NCBI RefSeq assembly: GCF_020740835.1
Contig: NZ_JAINFC010000005.1
Coordinates: 1 to 45,036 of the forward strand
Reading direction: 5' to 3'
Source of the DNA: Streptomyces sp. UNOC14_S4
GTDB taxonomy: Bacteria > Actinomycetota > Actinomycetes > Streptomycetales > Streptomycetaceae
Length of the DNA: 45,036 bases
The position numbers were made by a program, and so were the translations under genes. Positions 1 through 7,407 of the stretch are shown in pieces. Each line of letters opens with the position of its first letter. The stretch's first letter is position 1. The notes under the pieces are model-generated. The model did no database searches. It saw only the letters and a program-made list of their open reading frames with translations, and had not been told where the DNA came from.

Positions 1-1377
1 AAGAGACAGGAGCTGAAGCGGTGGCGGACGCACGGGGTCGAGGCGTTCGAGGCGTGGGCCCGTGCGTACGAGGAGTACGCGGCCCACCCGGCCATGGAGG
101 TCGGTGAGGAGTCCTGCGCCGAGGCCTTCGGTGAACTGACCGGACGGCTGCACGGCAGCTACCCCTTCTTCCATCCCTGCTACGCGGGACAGATGCTCAA
201 ACCGCCGCACCCGGTCGCCGTCGCGGGGTACCTCGCCGCGATGCTCGTCAATTCCAACAACCACGCCCTGGACGGCGGCCCCGCCACGTCCGCCATGGAG
301 GAGGAGGCGGTCGGCCAGCTGGCGTCCATGGTGGGCCTGGAAAGATCTCTCGGGCATCTCACCAGCAGTGGCACCATGGCGAATCTGGAGGCCCTGTTCG
401 TCGCCCGGGAGAGCCGTCCGGCGTGCGCCGTCGCGGTCAGCGCCGAGGGCCACTACACGCACGCGCGGATGTGTCATCTGCTGGGCGTGCGGGTGCGCAC
501 CGTGCCGGTCGACGGCCGGGGCCGGATGGACGTGGCCGCGCTGGAGCGGCTGCTGGCCTCGGGGGACGTGGGCACGGTCGTCGCCACCGCCGGGACCACG
601 GCGCTGGGCGCGGTCGATCCCGTGCACCGCATCGTCCCGCTGGCGCGGCGGTACGGTGCCCGCGTCCATGTGGACGCCGCCTACGGCGGGTTCTTCGCGC
701 TGCTCGCCGACGACCCGCTCACGGACGCGGCCACCGCCGAGGCACTGCGGGCCGTGGCACGGTGCGACTCGGTGGTGATCGATCCGCACAAGCACGGCCT
801 CCAGCCCTACGGCTGCGGTGCGGTGCTCTTCGCCGATCCCGCGGTGGAGCGCTTCTACCGGCACGATTCCCCCTACACCTACTTCACCTCCGCCCGGCCG
901 CATCTGGGGGAGATCAGTCTGGAGTGCTCGCGCTCGGGGGCGGCCGCGGCCGCGCTGTGGCTCACCCTGCGGCTGATGCCGCTCACGCGGCAGGGGCTGG
1001 GCGGTGTGCTCGCCGCGGGACGCCGGGCCGCCCTCCGGTGGGCCGGACTGATCGACGATTCGCCCCATCTGGAGCTCTATCAGCGGCCCGAGCTCGACAT
1101 CGTGACGTACTACCCGCGTACGGAGCCCGCCGCGTTGTCCCGGATCGGCACCGCGTCGCAGGGGGTGATGCGGCGCGGGATGGAGGCCAAGGAGAGACCG
1201 GTGTTCCTCAGCGTCGCGCGCGTCGGCGCGGAGGCCTTCGCCCGCCGCCACGCGCACGTCGTGCGCGATCGCGAGGACACCCACATCCTGCGCAGCGTCC
1301 TGATGAAGCCGGAGAGCGAGTCGTACCTGGACCGTCTGCACCACCGCGTCACGGAACTCGCGAGGCCGGCGGAGTGA
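1..1377 (+). CDS. PLP-dependent group II decarboxylase (5-prime end outside window)
   Basis: The frame is open from base 1 to the stop at 1375-1377, so the start lies to the left of the window; the first ATG at 94 is internal to the homologous region. It resembles the fold-type I decarboxylase family (tyrosine/aspartate/DABA-decarboxylase-like), which removes the alpha-carboxylate of an amino acid using pyridoxal phosphate. Visible marks are an N-terminal block with YAGQMLKPPHP and NNHALDGGPATS, the LTSSGTMANLEAL PLP phosphate-binding region, HVDAAYGG with the ring-stacking Asp, and the Schiff-base lysine in VIDPHKHGLQPYG (about residue 264 of the visible part). It overlaps the next gene by four bases (GTGA), so the two are probably translationally coupled. 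The substrate cannot be told from sequence. A second decarboxylase of the same superfamily lies in the fusion protein two genes downstream. Confidence 0.9.
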   Translation, partial: KRQELKRWRTHGVEAFEAWARAYEEYAAHPAMEVGEESCAEAFGELTGRLHGSYPFFHPCYAGQMLKPPHPVAVAGYLAAMLVNSNNHALDGGPATSAMEEEAVGQLASMVGLERSLGHLTSSGTMANLEALFVARESRPACAVAVSAEGHYTHARMCHLLGVRVRTVPVDGRGRMDVAALERLLASGDVGTVVATAGTTALGAVDPVHRIVPLARRYGARVHVDAAYGGFFALLADDPLTDAATAEALRAVARCDSVVIDPHKHGLQPYGCGAVLFADPAVERFYRHDSPYTYFTSARPHLGEISLECSRSGAAAAALWLTLRLMPLTRQGLGGVLAAGRRAALRWAGLIDDSPHLELYQRPELDIVTYYPRTEPAALSRIGTASQGVMRRGMEAKERPVFLSVARVGAEAFARRHAHVVRDREDTHILRSVLMKPESESYLDRLHHRVTELARPAE

Positions 1378-2114
1378 CGGCCGACGAGAGCGACTACGAC
1401 CGGTACTTCGGGATTCTCCGGGAGCCGGAGCGGACCCGCACCGCGCACCTGCGGACGTATCTCCTCGGCGACCTGCCCCATACCGGCCTCGACGAGGGAC
1501 TGCGCACCACGCTCGTCACGGGGCTGCGGCTCGCCTCCCGCACCGTCGAGACGCAGCCCCTGGCGTTGTTCGACACCGCGCCGGTGAGCGGCCTGCCATG
1601 CGCGCTGCGCCGGTGGAAGCTCGGCCACCAGGCGCTCCACTTGCTGCTCACGGCCATGAACCTCGACCTGGACAGTTGTCTGTCCGCCGCGCAGGGCGCC
1701 GTCTGGCACCGGCTGGCCGACAGCATGGCGGAGGTGTGTCTGCTGTACGACGCCGCCACCGCTGCCATGGAGTACGCGGCGGACTTTCCCGTGACCGCCT
1801 ACCGGGACGAGATCCGCCCGACCATGGAACCTCCGCACATGCCCGCGGGGTTCTCGGGGGTGTTCAACCGGGACCACCGTGCCATGGTGCGCCGCTCGCG
1901 CCACCTGGAGCGCGCGGTGCGGGAACTCCCCCGGGACGCCTCGGTTCCCGAGTCGGTCCGCCGGGGAGCGGCCGCGCTCCGCGCGGCCCGGCGCCGCAAC
2001 CGGCGTCACCACGGCAGGATCTGCGAGCGGTGCGTCCCCGGTGGCGCCTCGCTCCTGCGCGCCCACCTCGCCCAGCACCCGGTCCGGGAGGGATCACCGT
2101 GCGACACCGGCTGA
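1374..2114 (+). CDS. unrecognised 246-aa helical protein between the decarboxylase genes
   Basis: I do not recognise this protein. The GTG at 1374 overlaps the TGA of the decarboxylase (GTGA), and the stop at 2114 lies past the start of the fusion gene (2099), so it is coupled on both sides. It looks mostly helical and rich in Arg, His and Leu. A central stretch has WKLGHQALHLLL, a MAEVCLLYDAA helix and an EPPHM segment; the C-terminal part is strongly basic (RRRNRRHHGR) and ends with a CxxC-like ICERC. The spread of His, Glu and Asp on helices could suit a metal-binding helical bundle, for example a heme-oxygenase-like oxidase, but no motif is clear enough to claim it. Its place inside the operon suggests it acts in the same pathway, as an enzyme or partner protein. 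Confidence 0.8.
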   Translation: MTADESDYDRYFGILREPERTRTAHLRTYLLGDLPHTGLDEGLRTTLVTGLRLASRTVETQPLALFDTAPVSGLPCALRRWKLGHQALHLLLTAMNLDLDSCLSAAQGAVWHRLADSMAEVCLLYDAATAAMEYAADFPVTAYRDEIRPTMEPPHMPAGFSGVFNRDHRAMVRRSRHLERAVRELPRDASVPESVRRGAAALRAARRRNRRHHGRICERCVPGGASLLRAHLAQHPVREGSPCDTG

Positions 2115-4987
2115 ACGGCCGTCCGGGCCCGAGCGGTACCGGCCCAGCCGGGAGGATGCCCGGGGGCATCGATGATATTGAGGGTGTTGACGCCGACGCC
2201 GGCAGGAAACTGCTGGACGACCTGCTCGACGAAGCCGTGTGGCTGGACCACTGCCCGTTCGTCAGCGCGTCCTTCGGCCCGGCACCGGCCTGGCTCCGCC
2301 ATGAACCGGTCTCCGCGTTCCAGCCGCTGCCCGTGCCGCCGCCCGCGAGCCTCCGGGGCACGCCGGGGCCGCGTCGTGTGTGCGTCTCGTTCGCGCCCGA
2401 GCACGGCCCCAACGCCCGTACGTGGGCCCGTACCCACGGCTACCGGCTGCTCGCGCCGGACCCCGTGGTGACCGCCTGGGCGGCGGACAAGATCAGTGTG
2501 CTGGAGCTGTTCGAGGAAGCGGGAGTGGCCGCCCCGCCGTACGTGGTCGTCCCCGCGACCGGGCGGGCACCGGCCACGGCGTACTGGAACGACGGCTGGC
2601 CCGGGGCAGTGGCCCAGCGCAGGGAGAACAACCTGATCGGACGGGGCACCGTCCCGGTCGACTGCGCCGCCGAACTGGACCGCTGCCTGGCCTCCTGGCC
2701 GGACGAGCCGGTCCGGCTGAGCCGTCGGGCTCCCGGGATCTCCCTGACCGTCACAGCGTGCGCCGGAGCGGACAGGACCGTGGTCTCGGCCGTCTCCCAC
2801 CAGCTGGTGGGGCTGCCCGAGCTCGCCGCCTCCTGGGGTACGCACTGCGGCAACCAGCTCGTGCACCCCGGTGATCTGCCGGACGGACTGTACGGGCAGG
2901 CCCGCGAGGCGGCGCGGCGTGTGGGCGAGGTGCTGCGCGGCCGCGGCTTCCGGGGCGTCTTCGGCCTCGACCTCGTCGAGGAGGGCGGCCGGCTCCTCGC
3001 CATCGAGGTCAACCCCCGCTTCCAGACAGTGGTCTCCCTCGTCCAGACCGCCGAGCGCGCGGCGGGGCTGCTGCCCTCTCTGGGGCTGCACATCCTCTCC
3101 TTCCTCCTGCCCGCGCTGCCGCCGTCCGTGTCCGGCGCGCTGCCGCCGGGACCGCGCCGCCCGAGCCAGCTCACCGTGCACGCCGCCGTGGACAGCACGG
3201 TGCACGGTCTCGCCCCCACCGGGCGCTACCGGCTCGACGGCGGGACGGTGTCGGGCCCGCTGCCCGCGCCCTGGGATCTCGCCGGGCTCCACGAAGGCGA
3301 GGCGCTGTGCTGGGCCGTCGCCCGTCCGGGCCCGGTCACCGCGGGCCAGGAGCTGGCCCTGCTCCAGTTCGGGCACGCGGTGGGCCCCCTCGAACCCCGG
3401 CCCCGCCTCCGTCCGGAGGCGCTGGACTGGCTGGACTGGACCGCCTCCTTCCACGACCGGCCCCGGACCGGGGAGAACGGCACGGCGAGCGGCACGGCGG
3501 CGGCCGGCACAGGGGACACAACGCCCCTGCTCCGGCTGCCCGAGGGAGCGATGCGCACGGCGGGCCGGCACGCACTCGAGCTCGTCATCGAGCGGTTCGC
3601 CACCTCCCGGGCACGCCCGCCCCTGCGCGTCCCGTCCCCCGACGACCTGCGGGCCGTCCTGGACGAACCCCTGCCCGAGGACGGCACCGACGACCTGCGC
3701 CCGGTACTCGACCGCGTCGCCCGCGACGCCCTCGGCGAGGCGACCCGCCTCGACCACCCCCGGAGCTTCGCCTTCACCCCCTCCACCGGCAACTTCCCCG
3801 CCGTGCTCGCCGACGCCCTCGCCTCCGCCTACCTCTCGGTGCCAGGGGCGTGGCTGGTCGGCGCGGGGCCCACCCGGCTCGAACTCACCACTCTCGGCTG
3901 GCTCACCGCACTCCTCGGCCTCCCCGCGGAGACCGGCGGCCTGTTCGTCAGCGGCGGCTCCGTCGCCAATCTCACCGCCCTGGCCGTCGCACGCGACCAT
4001 CACCTCGGCGACGACTGTTCCCGCGCCCGTCTCTACTGCTCCACCCAGGCCCATCCCTCCGTCGCGCGTGCCGCCCACCTCCTGGGCCTGACCCGTGGCA
4101 GCCTCTCCGCCGTACCGGCCGACCACGCGCTCCGTCTCGACCCGGCGGAGGTCGCCCGGCGCATCACCGCCGACCGCGGCGCCGGTCTGCGCCCCTTCGC
4201 CGTCGTCGCCACCCTCGGCACCACCGGGACCGGCGCCGTCGATCCCCTCGGCGACCTCGCCGACCTCTGCGAACGGGAAGGGCTCTGGCTCCATGTCGAC
4301 GGTGCCCATGGCGCGGCGGCAGCCGCCACCGCGCGCGGTCGTGGGCTGCGCGCACCGCTGGGCCGCGCCGACTCCCTCACCGTCGACCCCCACAAGTGGC
4401 TCTTCCAGCCCTACGAGATCGGGTGCGTCCTGCTGCGCCGCCCGGAACTGCTGCGCACCACCTTCGACCTGGCGCGCCATGCCCTGGACACCGGCTACCT
4501 CGCCCCCACCGGCCCCCGGGGAGCCGAGGTCAACCTCTCCGACCACGGCCCCCAGCAGAGCCGCGGCCTGCGAGCCCTGAAACTGTGGCTGTCGCTCAAG
4601 ACCTTCGGCGCACGAGCGTTCCGGCAGGCGATCGAGCACGGCATGGACCTGGCCGAGCACGCGGCGGCCCTGATCACGGACCGGCCCGAGCTGAGGCTGG
4701 TCACGCCGCCCAGCCTCGCCGTCCTCACCTTCCGCTACCAGCCGGCCGACGCACCGCCCGGCTGGGACGCCGACGCCGCACAGGAGTACATCAGCCGGGC
4801 GGTGTGCACGGAAAGCGAGGCGCTGCTTCTCACCACCCGGGTGCACGGCGCCACGGTGCTGCGGATGTGCACCATCAACCCCACCAGCACTCGGGGCGAT
4901 GTCGCGTACGTCCTCGGGCAGGTGGCCCGTCACGGCCGCCGGTCGCTGAGCGCGGTCAGCGGATCAGCAGCGCCGAGGGACCGGTGA
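2099..4987 (+). CDS. ATP-grasp ligase / PLP decarboxylase fusion protein (962 aa)
   Basis: I chose the GTG at 2099 because GGGAGGGA precedes it at the right spacing; it overlaps the previous gene by 16 bases. Residues about 20-440 resemble an ATP-grasp amino-acid ligase: a pre-ATP-grasp region (SFAPEHGPN), a central region (VAQRRENNLIGRG), and the C-terminal metal/ATP-binding signature LLAIEVNPRFQTVVSL with Glu303, Asn305 and Arg307. A Gly/Thr/Ala-rich linker near 458-478 joins it to a complete group II PLP decarboxylase: FTPSTGNFPAV, GGLFVSGGSVANLTAL, LHVDGAHGAAA and the lysine in TVDPHKWLFQPYE (Lys766). ATP-grasp enzymes make amide or peptide bonds through acyl-phosphates; the second domain removes a carboxylate. 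One chain could therefore couple ligation and decarboxylation, giving an aminoacyl-amine. The two domains together in one ORF are seen; the product is inference. The gene ends convergently, overlapping the secreted-protein gene by 32 bases. Confidence 0.88.
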   Translation: MRHRLNGRPGPSGTGPAGRMPGGIDDIEGVDADAGRKLLDDLLDEAVWLDHCPFVSASFGPAPAWLRHEPVSAFQPLPVPPPASLRGTPGPRRVCVSFAPEHGPNARTWARTHGYRLLAPDPVVTAWAADKISVLELFEEAGVAAPPYVVVPATGRAPATAYWNDGWPGAVAQRRENNLIGRGTVPVDCAAELDRCLASWPDEPVRLSRRAPGISLTVTACAGADRTVVSAVSHQLVGLPELAASWGTHCGNQLVHPGDLPDGLYGQAREAARRVGEVLRGRGFRGVFGLDLVEEGGRLLAIEVNPRFQTVVSLVQTAERAAGLLPSLGLHILSFLLPALPPSVSGALPPGPRRPSQLTVHAAVDSTVHGLAPTGRYRLDGGTVSGPLPAPWDLAGLHEGEALCWAVARPGPVTAGQELALLQFGHAVGPLEPRPRLRPEALDWLDWTASFHDRPRTGENGTASGTAAAGTGDTTPLLRLPEGAMRTAGRHALELVIERFATSRARPPLRVPSPDDLRAVLDEPLPEDGTDDLRPVLDRVARDALGEATRLDHPRSFAFTPSTGNFPAVLADALASAYLSVPGAWLVGAGPTRLELTTLGWLTALLGLPAETGGLFVSGGSVANLTALAVARDHHLGDDCSRARLYCSTQAHPSVARAAHLLGLTRGSLSAVPADHALRLDPAEVARRITADRGAGLRPFAVVATLGTTGTGAVDPLGDLADLCEREGLWLHVDGAHGAAAAATARGRGLRAPLGRADSLTVDPHKWLFQPYEIGCVLLRRPELLRTTFDLARHALDTGYLAPTGPRGAEVNLSDHGPQQSRGLRALKLWLSLKTFGARAFRQAIEHGMDLAEHAAALITDRPELRLVTPPSLAVLTFRYQPADAPPGWDADAAQEYISRAVCTESEALLLTTRVHGATVLRMCTINPTSTRGDVAYVLGQVARHGRRSLSAVSGSAAPRDR

Positions 4988-5489
4988 TCAGCGCCACTCC
5001 CCGGTCCGTGGCACACGACGGGACGTCGAGCGTGAGCTGGAGGCCGGGCGAGGCGACGGTCCGCCCCTGGAGGGCGCCCGACACCACGGTGCCGACCACC
5101 AGCACGACGGCCTGTCCGGCCACTTGCCGGACGTTGCCCATGGGGTAGACCACCACGCTCTTCTCGCCGTTGCTCCAGGTGATCTTCTCCACCGTGGTGG
5201 CGTCGGAGGCGAAGCACCCGTTCACACCGCCACCGCTGATCTCGGACGTCGCGGAGGTGAATCCGGGCTCGGCGAGGGCACAGGTGTAGGCGCCCGTCCC
5301 GGTGATCCGGGTCTTTCTCGCCCGCAGGCCCAGTCCCGGGGAGAACTCGACAGTGTTGGTCCCCACGCAGCTGACGGCCGCTGTCGGTCCGTGCGCCTCC
5401 GCCGGCGCCGCGAACGGCCCCGCCGCCACCATCCCCACGGCCATGGCCGCGCTCCCCCACATCTTTGCCCGCATCCCCACCTGGCGCAT
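4956..5489 (-). CDS. small secreted protein, four cysteines
   Basis: This 177-aa protein starts at an ATG preceded by GGGAGGG. It has a Sec signal peptide: basic MRQVGMRAK, a hydrophobic stretch (AAMAVGMVAAGPFAAP) and a likely AEA-H cleavage site near residue 33. The mature part is about 145 aa, beta-rich, with four Cys (VSCVG, YTCAL, NGCFA, PSCAT) that could form two disulfides. It resembles the large group of uncharacterised small secreted Streptomyces proteins; no enzymatic motif is visible. The same reading frame stays open upstream to 6371, but that is accidental read-through into the glycosyltransferase remnant, not one protein. The 208 bp between it and that remnant hold no gene. Confidence 0.75.
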   Translation of the reverse strand: MRQVGMRAKMWGSAAMAVGMVAAGPFAAPAEAHGPTAAVSCVGTNTVEFSPGLGLRARKTRITGTGAYTCALAEPGFTSATSEISGGGVNGCFASDATTVEKITWSNGEKSVVVYPMGNVRQVAGQAVVLVVGTVVSGALQGRTVASPGLQLTLDVPSCATDRGVALITGPSALLIR

Positions 5490-5697
5490 GACACACCCTC
5501 CCTGCTCGCACCAGCCGCTCCTGGAACCGGAATTGTCCCGATCGCAGAGGCACCTGCGGGCCCGGCCGCGGTGAATTCCACCGGGGAGCGGAAGCTCGTG
5601 CCACGCGAGGGGCGCACGCGGCGGTCCCGGCGACCGACCCGCCTCCGCGGCCGCCTGAGCGAGCCGGTCAGCGCCCCCGGCTGACCGCCTGGATGCT

Positions 5698-6371
5698 TCA
5701 CCCGGCCCGGGGCGGCCTTCCCCGGTCGGCCGCGTCGAGCAGCAGTTTCGCGGCCACCGTCGCCCCGTCGGTGCGGATCGCGCCGGCCATGGCCCTCGCC
5801 CGGTCCCGGGGGTCGGGGCCGTGATGAGCGCGGCCGACAGGGAGTCGAGGGCCGGGGCCGGACCGTCGTGTGCCGCGCCGATGCCCAGCTCGGACACTCG
5901 GGCGAAGAGTGCCTGGTGGTTGACCTCGCCGACGACGAAGCAGTCGTTCCGGTCGTCGGTCAGAGCCAGACCGGCCCAGCCGCGGGCGAACGGATGGAAG
6001 CACGCGAACACGTAGGGGATGCCCAGTTTCCCGGCCACGTCCCGTGCACCGGCCGGCAACAGGCCGGTCGCCAGGAGCGCGCCACATCCCCCGGCCGCCG
6101 CGGTGAGCGTGCCGAACCGTGCGGCGACCAGCTCGGGCGCGAGCCGGAACGCGTCCCTGGCCGTCGGCGGCCTCTCACCGGTCACCACCGAGCGCACCGC
6201 CGGGCCGAGCGGAACCAGTTCCACACCGGCACGGGCCAGCAGCGCCGCGAACTCCTCGTCCGGCGGCGCGCACACCCGTACGTCCGCGCCGAGCTCCCGC
6301 AACCGCACCACGAGCGCCGCCAGCGGTTCGACGTCCCCGCGTGACCCCCACGTCGTCAACAGCACACGCAT
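5698..6371 (-). pseudogene. MGT-type glycosyltransferase remnant with internal deletions
   Basis: The start (MRVLLTTWGSRGDVEPL) is a textbook N-terminus of GT1 glycosyltransferases of the macrolide/erythromycin type, normally about 400 aa. The N-terminal acceptor domain reads well as far as YVFACFHPF, then jumps in frame to ARGWAGLALTDDRNDCF, which belongs to the C-terminal donor domain; about 150 residues are missing. It continues to EVNHQALFARV and then to SELGIGAAHDGPAP, skipping the HHGGAGTT donor-binding block. Near 5805-5815 it changes frame; the last segment (RAMAGAIRTDGATVAA, KLLLDAADRG) is the normal family C-terminus and ends at a TGA at 5698. Two in-frame losses plus a frameshift, with the nucleotide-sugar site gone, make it non-functional. 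The size of the deletions is judged from my knowledge of the family. Confidence 0.82.
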
Positions 6372-6417
6372 GTCGCGAATCCCCCACTCCTAACGCTTCT
6401 GCTATCGGCCGCCATGC

Positions 6418-6443
6418 TGCGGCACAATCGGCGTCTTGCCGCA
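6418..6443. repeat. 7-bp inverted repeat upstream of the glycosyltransferase remnant
   Basis: TGCGGCA (6418-6424) and TGCCGCA (6437-6443) form a perfect 7-bp dyad with a 12-bp spacer, 47 bp upstream of the remnant's start codon. It could be an old operator or just GC-rich coincidence. The rest of the 177-bp gap between the remnant and the DUF7660-like gene shows nothing clear. Confidence 0.3.
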
Positions 6444-6548
6444 AGCCCCCCGGTGCGCTACAGGCTGAAAAGGACAGGGAAAGCGACCGGCTGAGCGGGG
6501 TGCCCCCTTGCCGAAGGGGCGAACGACCAGCAGGGATACGGTGCTGTC

Positions 6549-6800
6549 ATGCTTCTATCGCCTGACGACGAGCTCCGGGACCGTGATGAGCTGGTGGCCT
6601 TCCTTCGTTCCCTGCACCATGACTTCCAACAGCGGGGTCACAAGTGGGAGAACCCGACGCTCGACCGTTTCCTGGAAGCCCTGGCCTCGTGGGCAGAAGC
6701 CTCGGACGGCTGGTACCGGAGCTTCGGCAAGGAGCTGCCGCCCGAAGGAAACTGGACATTCTTCGCGCGGGCTCTCGCTGCGGCAACCGTCTACGAGTAA
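6549..6800 (+). CDS. DUF7660-like small protein
   Basis: This 83-aa protein has the features I associate with the DUF7660 family: an N-terminal DRDELVAFLRSL helix, the WENPTLDRFLEALASW core, an aromatic DGWYRSF segment and a C-terminal ALAAATVYE. Length and end match the family, so it appears complete. Function is unknown; such proteins are cytoplasmic, acidic and usually single. The ATG at 6549 has only a weak upstream purine stretch (AGGGA), so the true start is less certain than the frame. It stands alone: 184 bp of non-coding DNA separates it from the VOC gene, and its 5-prime neighbour is the glycosyltransferase pseudogene on the other strand. Confidence 0.75.
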   Translation: MLLSPDDELRDRDELVAFLRSLHHDFQQRGHKWENPTLDRFLEALASWAEASDGWYRSFGKELPPEGNWTFFARALAAATVYE

Positions 6801-6933
6801 CCAGCTGCACGGTGGTTCGACCGCATGGAGCAGCTGGGCCGTCAAGGGCTCGCGCTCGCTGCCCTGGGCGACTCCGTCCCGTCCATCGGCTCCGCCTGTC
6901 GCGGAAGTGCGTGCAACGGCGGACCCGACGTAG

Positions 6934-6980
6934 TACTCCTGGGAGAACATGAGACCCGCGGTGTGTTCCTACCAGGAGTA
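6934..6980 (+). promoter_or_regulatory. long dyad that contains the Shine-Dalgarno of the VOC gene
   Basis: TACTCCTGG (6934-6942) pairs perfectly with CCAGGAGTA (6972-6980), and the inner GAACA (6945-6949) pairs with TGTTC (6964-6968) across a small asymmetric bulge. The right arm carries AGGAG, the ribosome binding site of the gene starting at 6985. As RNA it would hide the Shine-Dalgarno; as DNA it could be an operator for a dimeric repressor. Confidence 0.6.
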
Positions 6981-6984
6981 GTCG

Positions 6985-7332
6985 ATGGCTGTTCACCGTG
7001 TCGTGCCCAACATCCAGTCGGAGTCCGCGCAGGAGAGCCGGGAGTTCTACGGCCTGCTGGGCTTCGAGGAGGTCATGAACCACGGCTGGATCATGACGCT
7101 CGCCTCCCCGTCCAGCCCGGCGGCGCAGATCAGCGTCATGACCAGCGACAGGACCGCGCCTGTCAACCCCGACATGAGCATCGAGGTGGACGACGTGGAC
7201 GCGGCGTACGCGGTCATGCGGGAGAGCGGTGCGGAGATCGTTCACCCGTTGCAGGACGAGGAGTGGGGCGTACGGCGGTTCTTCGTCCGCGACCCCGGCG
7301 GACGGGTGGTCAACGTACTGGGCCACCGCTGA
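6985..7332 (+). CDS. VOC (glyoxalase/bleomycin-resistance fold) family protein
   Basis: This 115-aa protein has the single-domain vicinal-oxygen-chelate architecture: two beta-alpha-beta-beta-beta halves, the first opening with VHRVVPNIQSES and FYGLLGFEE, the second with DMSIEVDDVDAAYAVM, and the typical end FFVRDPGGRVVNVLGHR. Members bind small hydrophobic ligands or antibiotics, or act as metal-dependent lyases and dioxygenases, usually as cytoplasmic dimers. Metal ligands are not unambiguous here, so a catalytic role cannot be assigned. The start is firm: AGGAG lies six bases upstream, but that site is inside the dyad at 6934-6980, which suggests control at initiation. It ends convergently with the GNAT gene. 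Confidence 0.85.
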   Translation: MAVHRVVPNIQSESAQESREFYGLLGFEEVMNHGWIMTLASPSSPAAQISVMTSDRTAPVNPDMSIEVDDVDAAYAVMRESGAEIVHPLQDEEWGVRRFFVRDPGGRVVNVLGHR

Positions 7333-7363
7333 CGCCTCTCCCGTCACCGCTCGCACCGGCTGT

Positions 7364-7391
7364 GGCCCACCCCGCCGGAGAGGGGGTGGCC
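7364..7391. terminator. stem-loop between convergent VOC and GNAT genes
   Basis: GGCC-C-ACCCC (7364-7373) pairs with GGGGTGGCC (7383-7391): nine base pairs with one bulged C and a 9-nt loop. It lies in the 75-bp gap between two stop codons facing each other, the expected place for a bidirectional terminator. There is no U-tract, which is usual in Streptomyces. Confidence 0.55.
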
Positions 7392-7407
7392 GGGCTCGCG
7401 TCGTCGG

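Noticed and set aside
2006-4933. Long minus-strand open frame opposite the ATP-grasp/decarboxylase gene
   Set aside because: It is a mirror of GC-rich codons: no family motif, Gly/Glu/Arg-rich composition, and the plus strand has clear domains.
4956-6371. Single 471-aa protein joining the glycosyltransferase and the secreted protein
   Set aside because: The join region has no homology, and the secreted part has its own ribosome binding site, start and signal peptide; the upstream part is a pseudogene.
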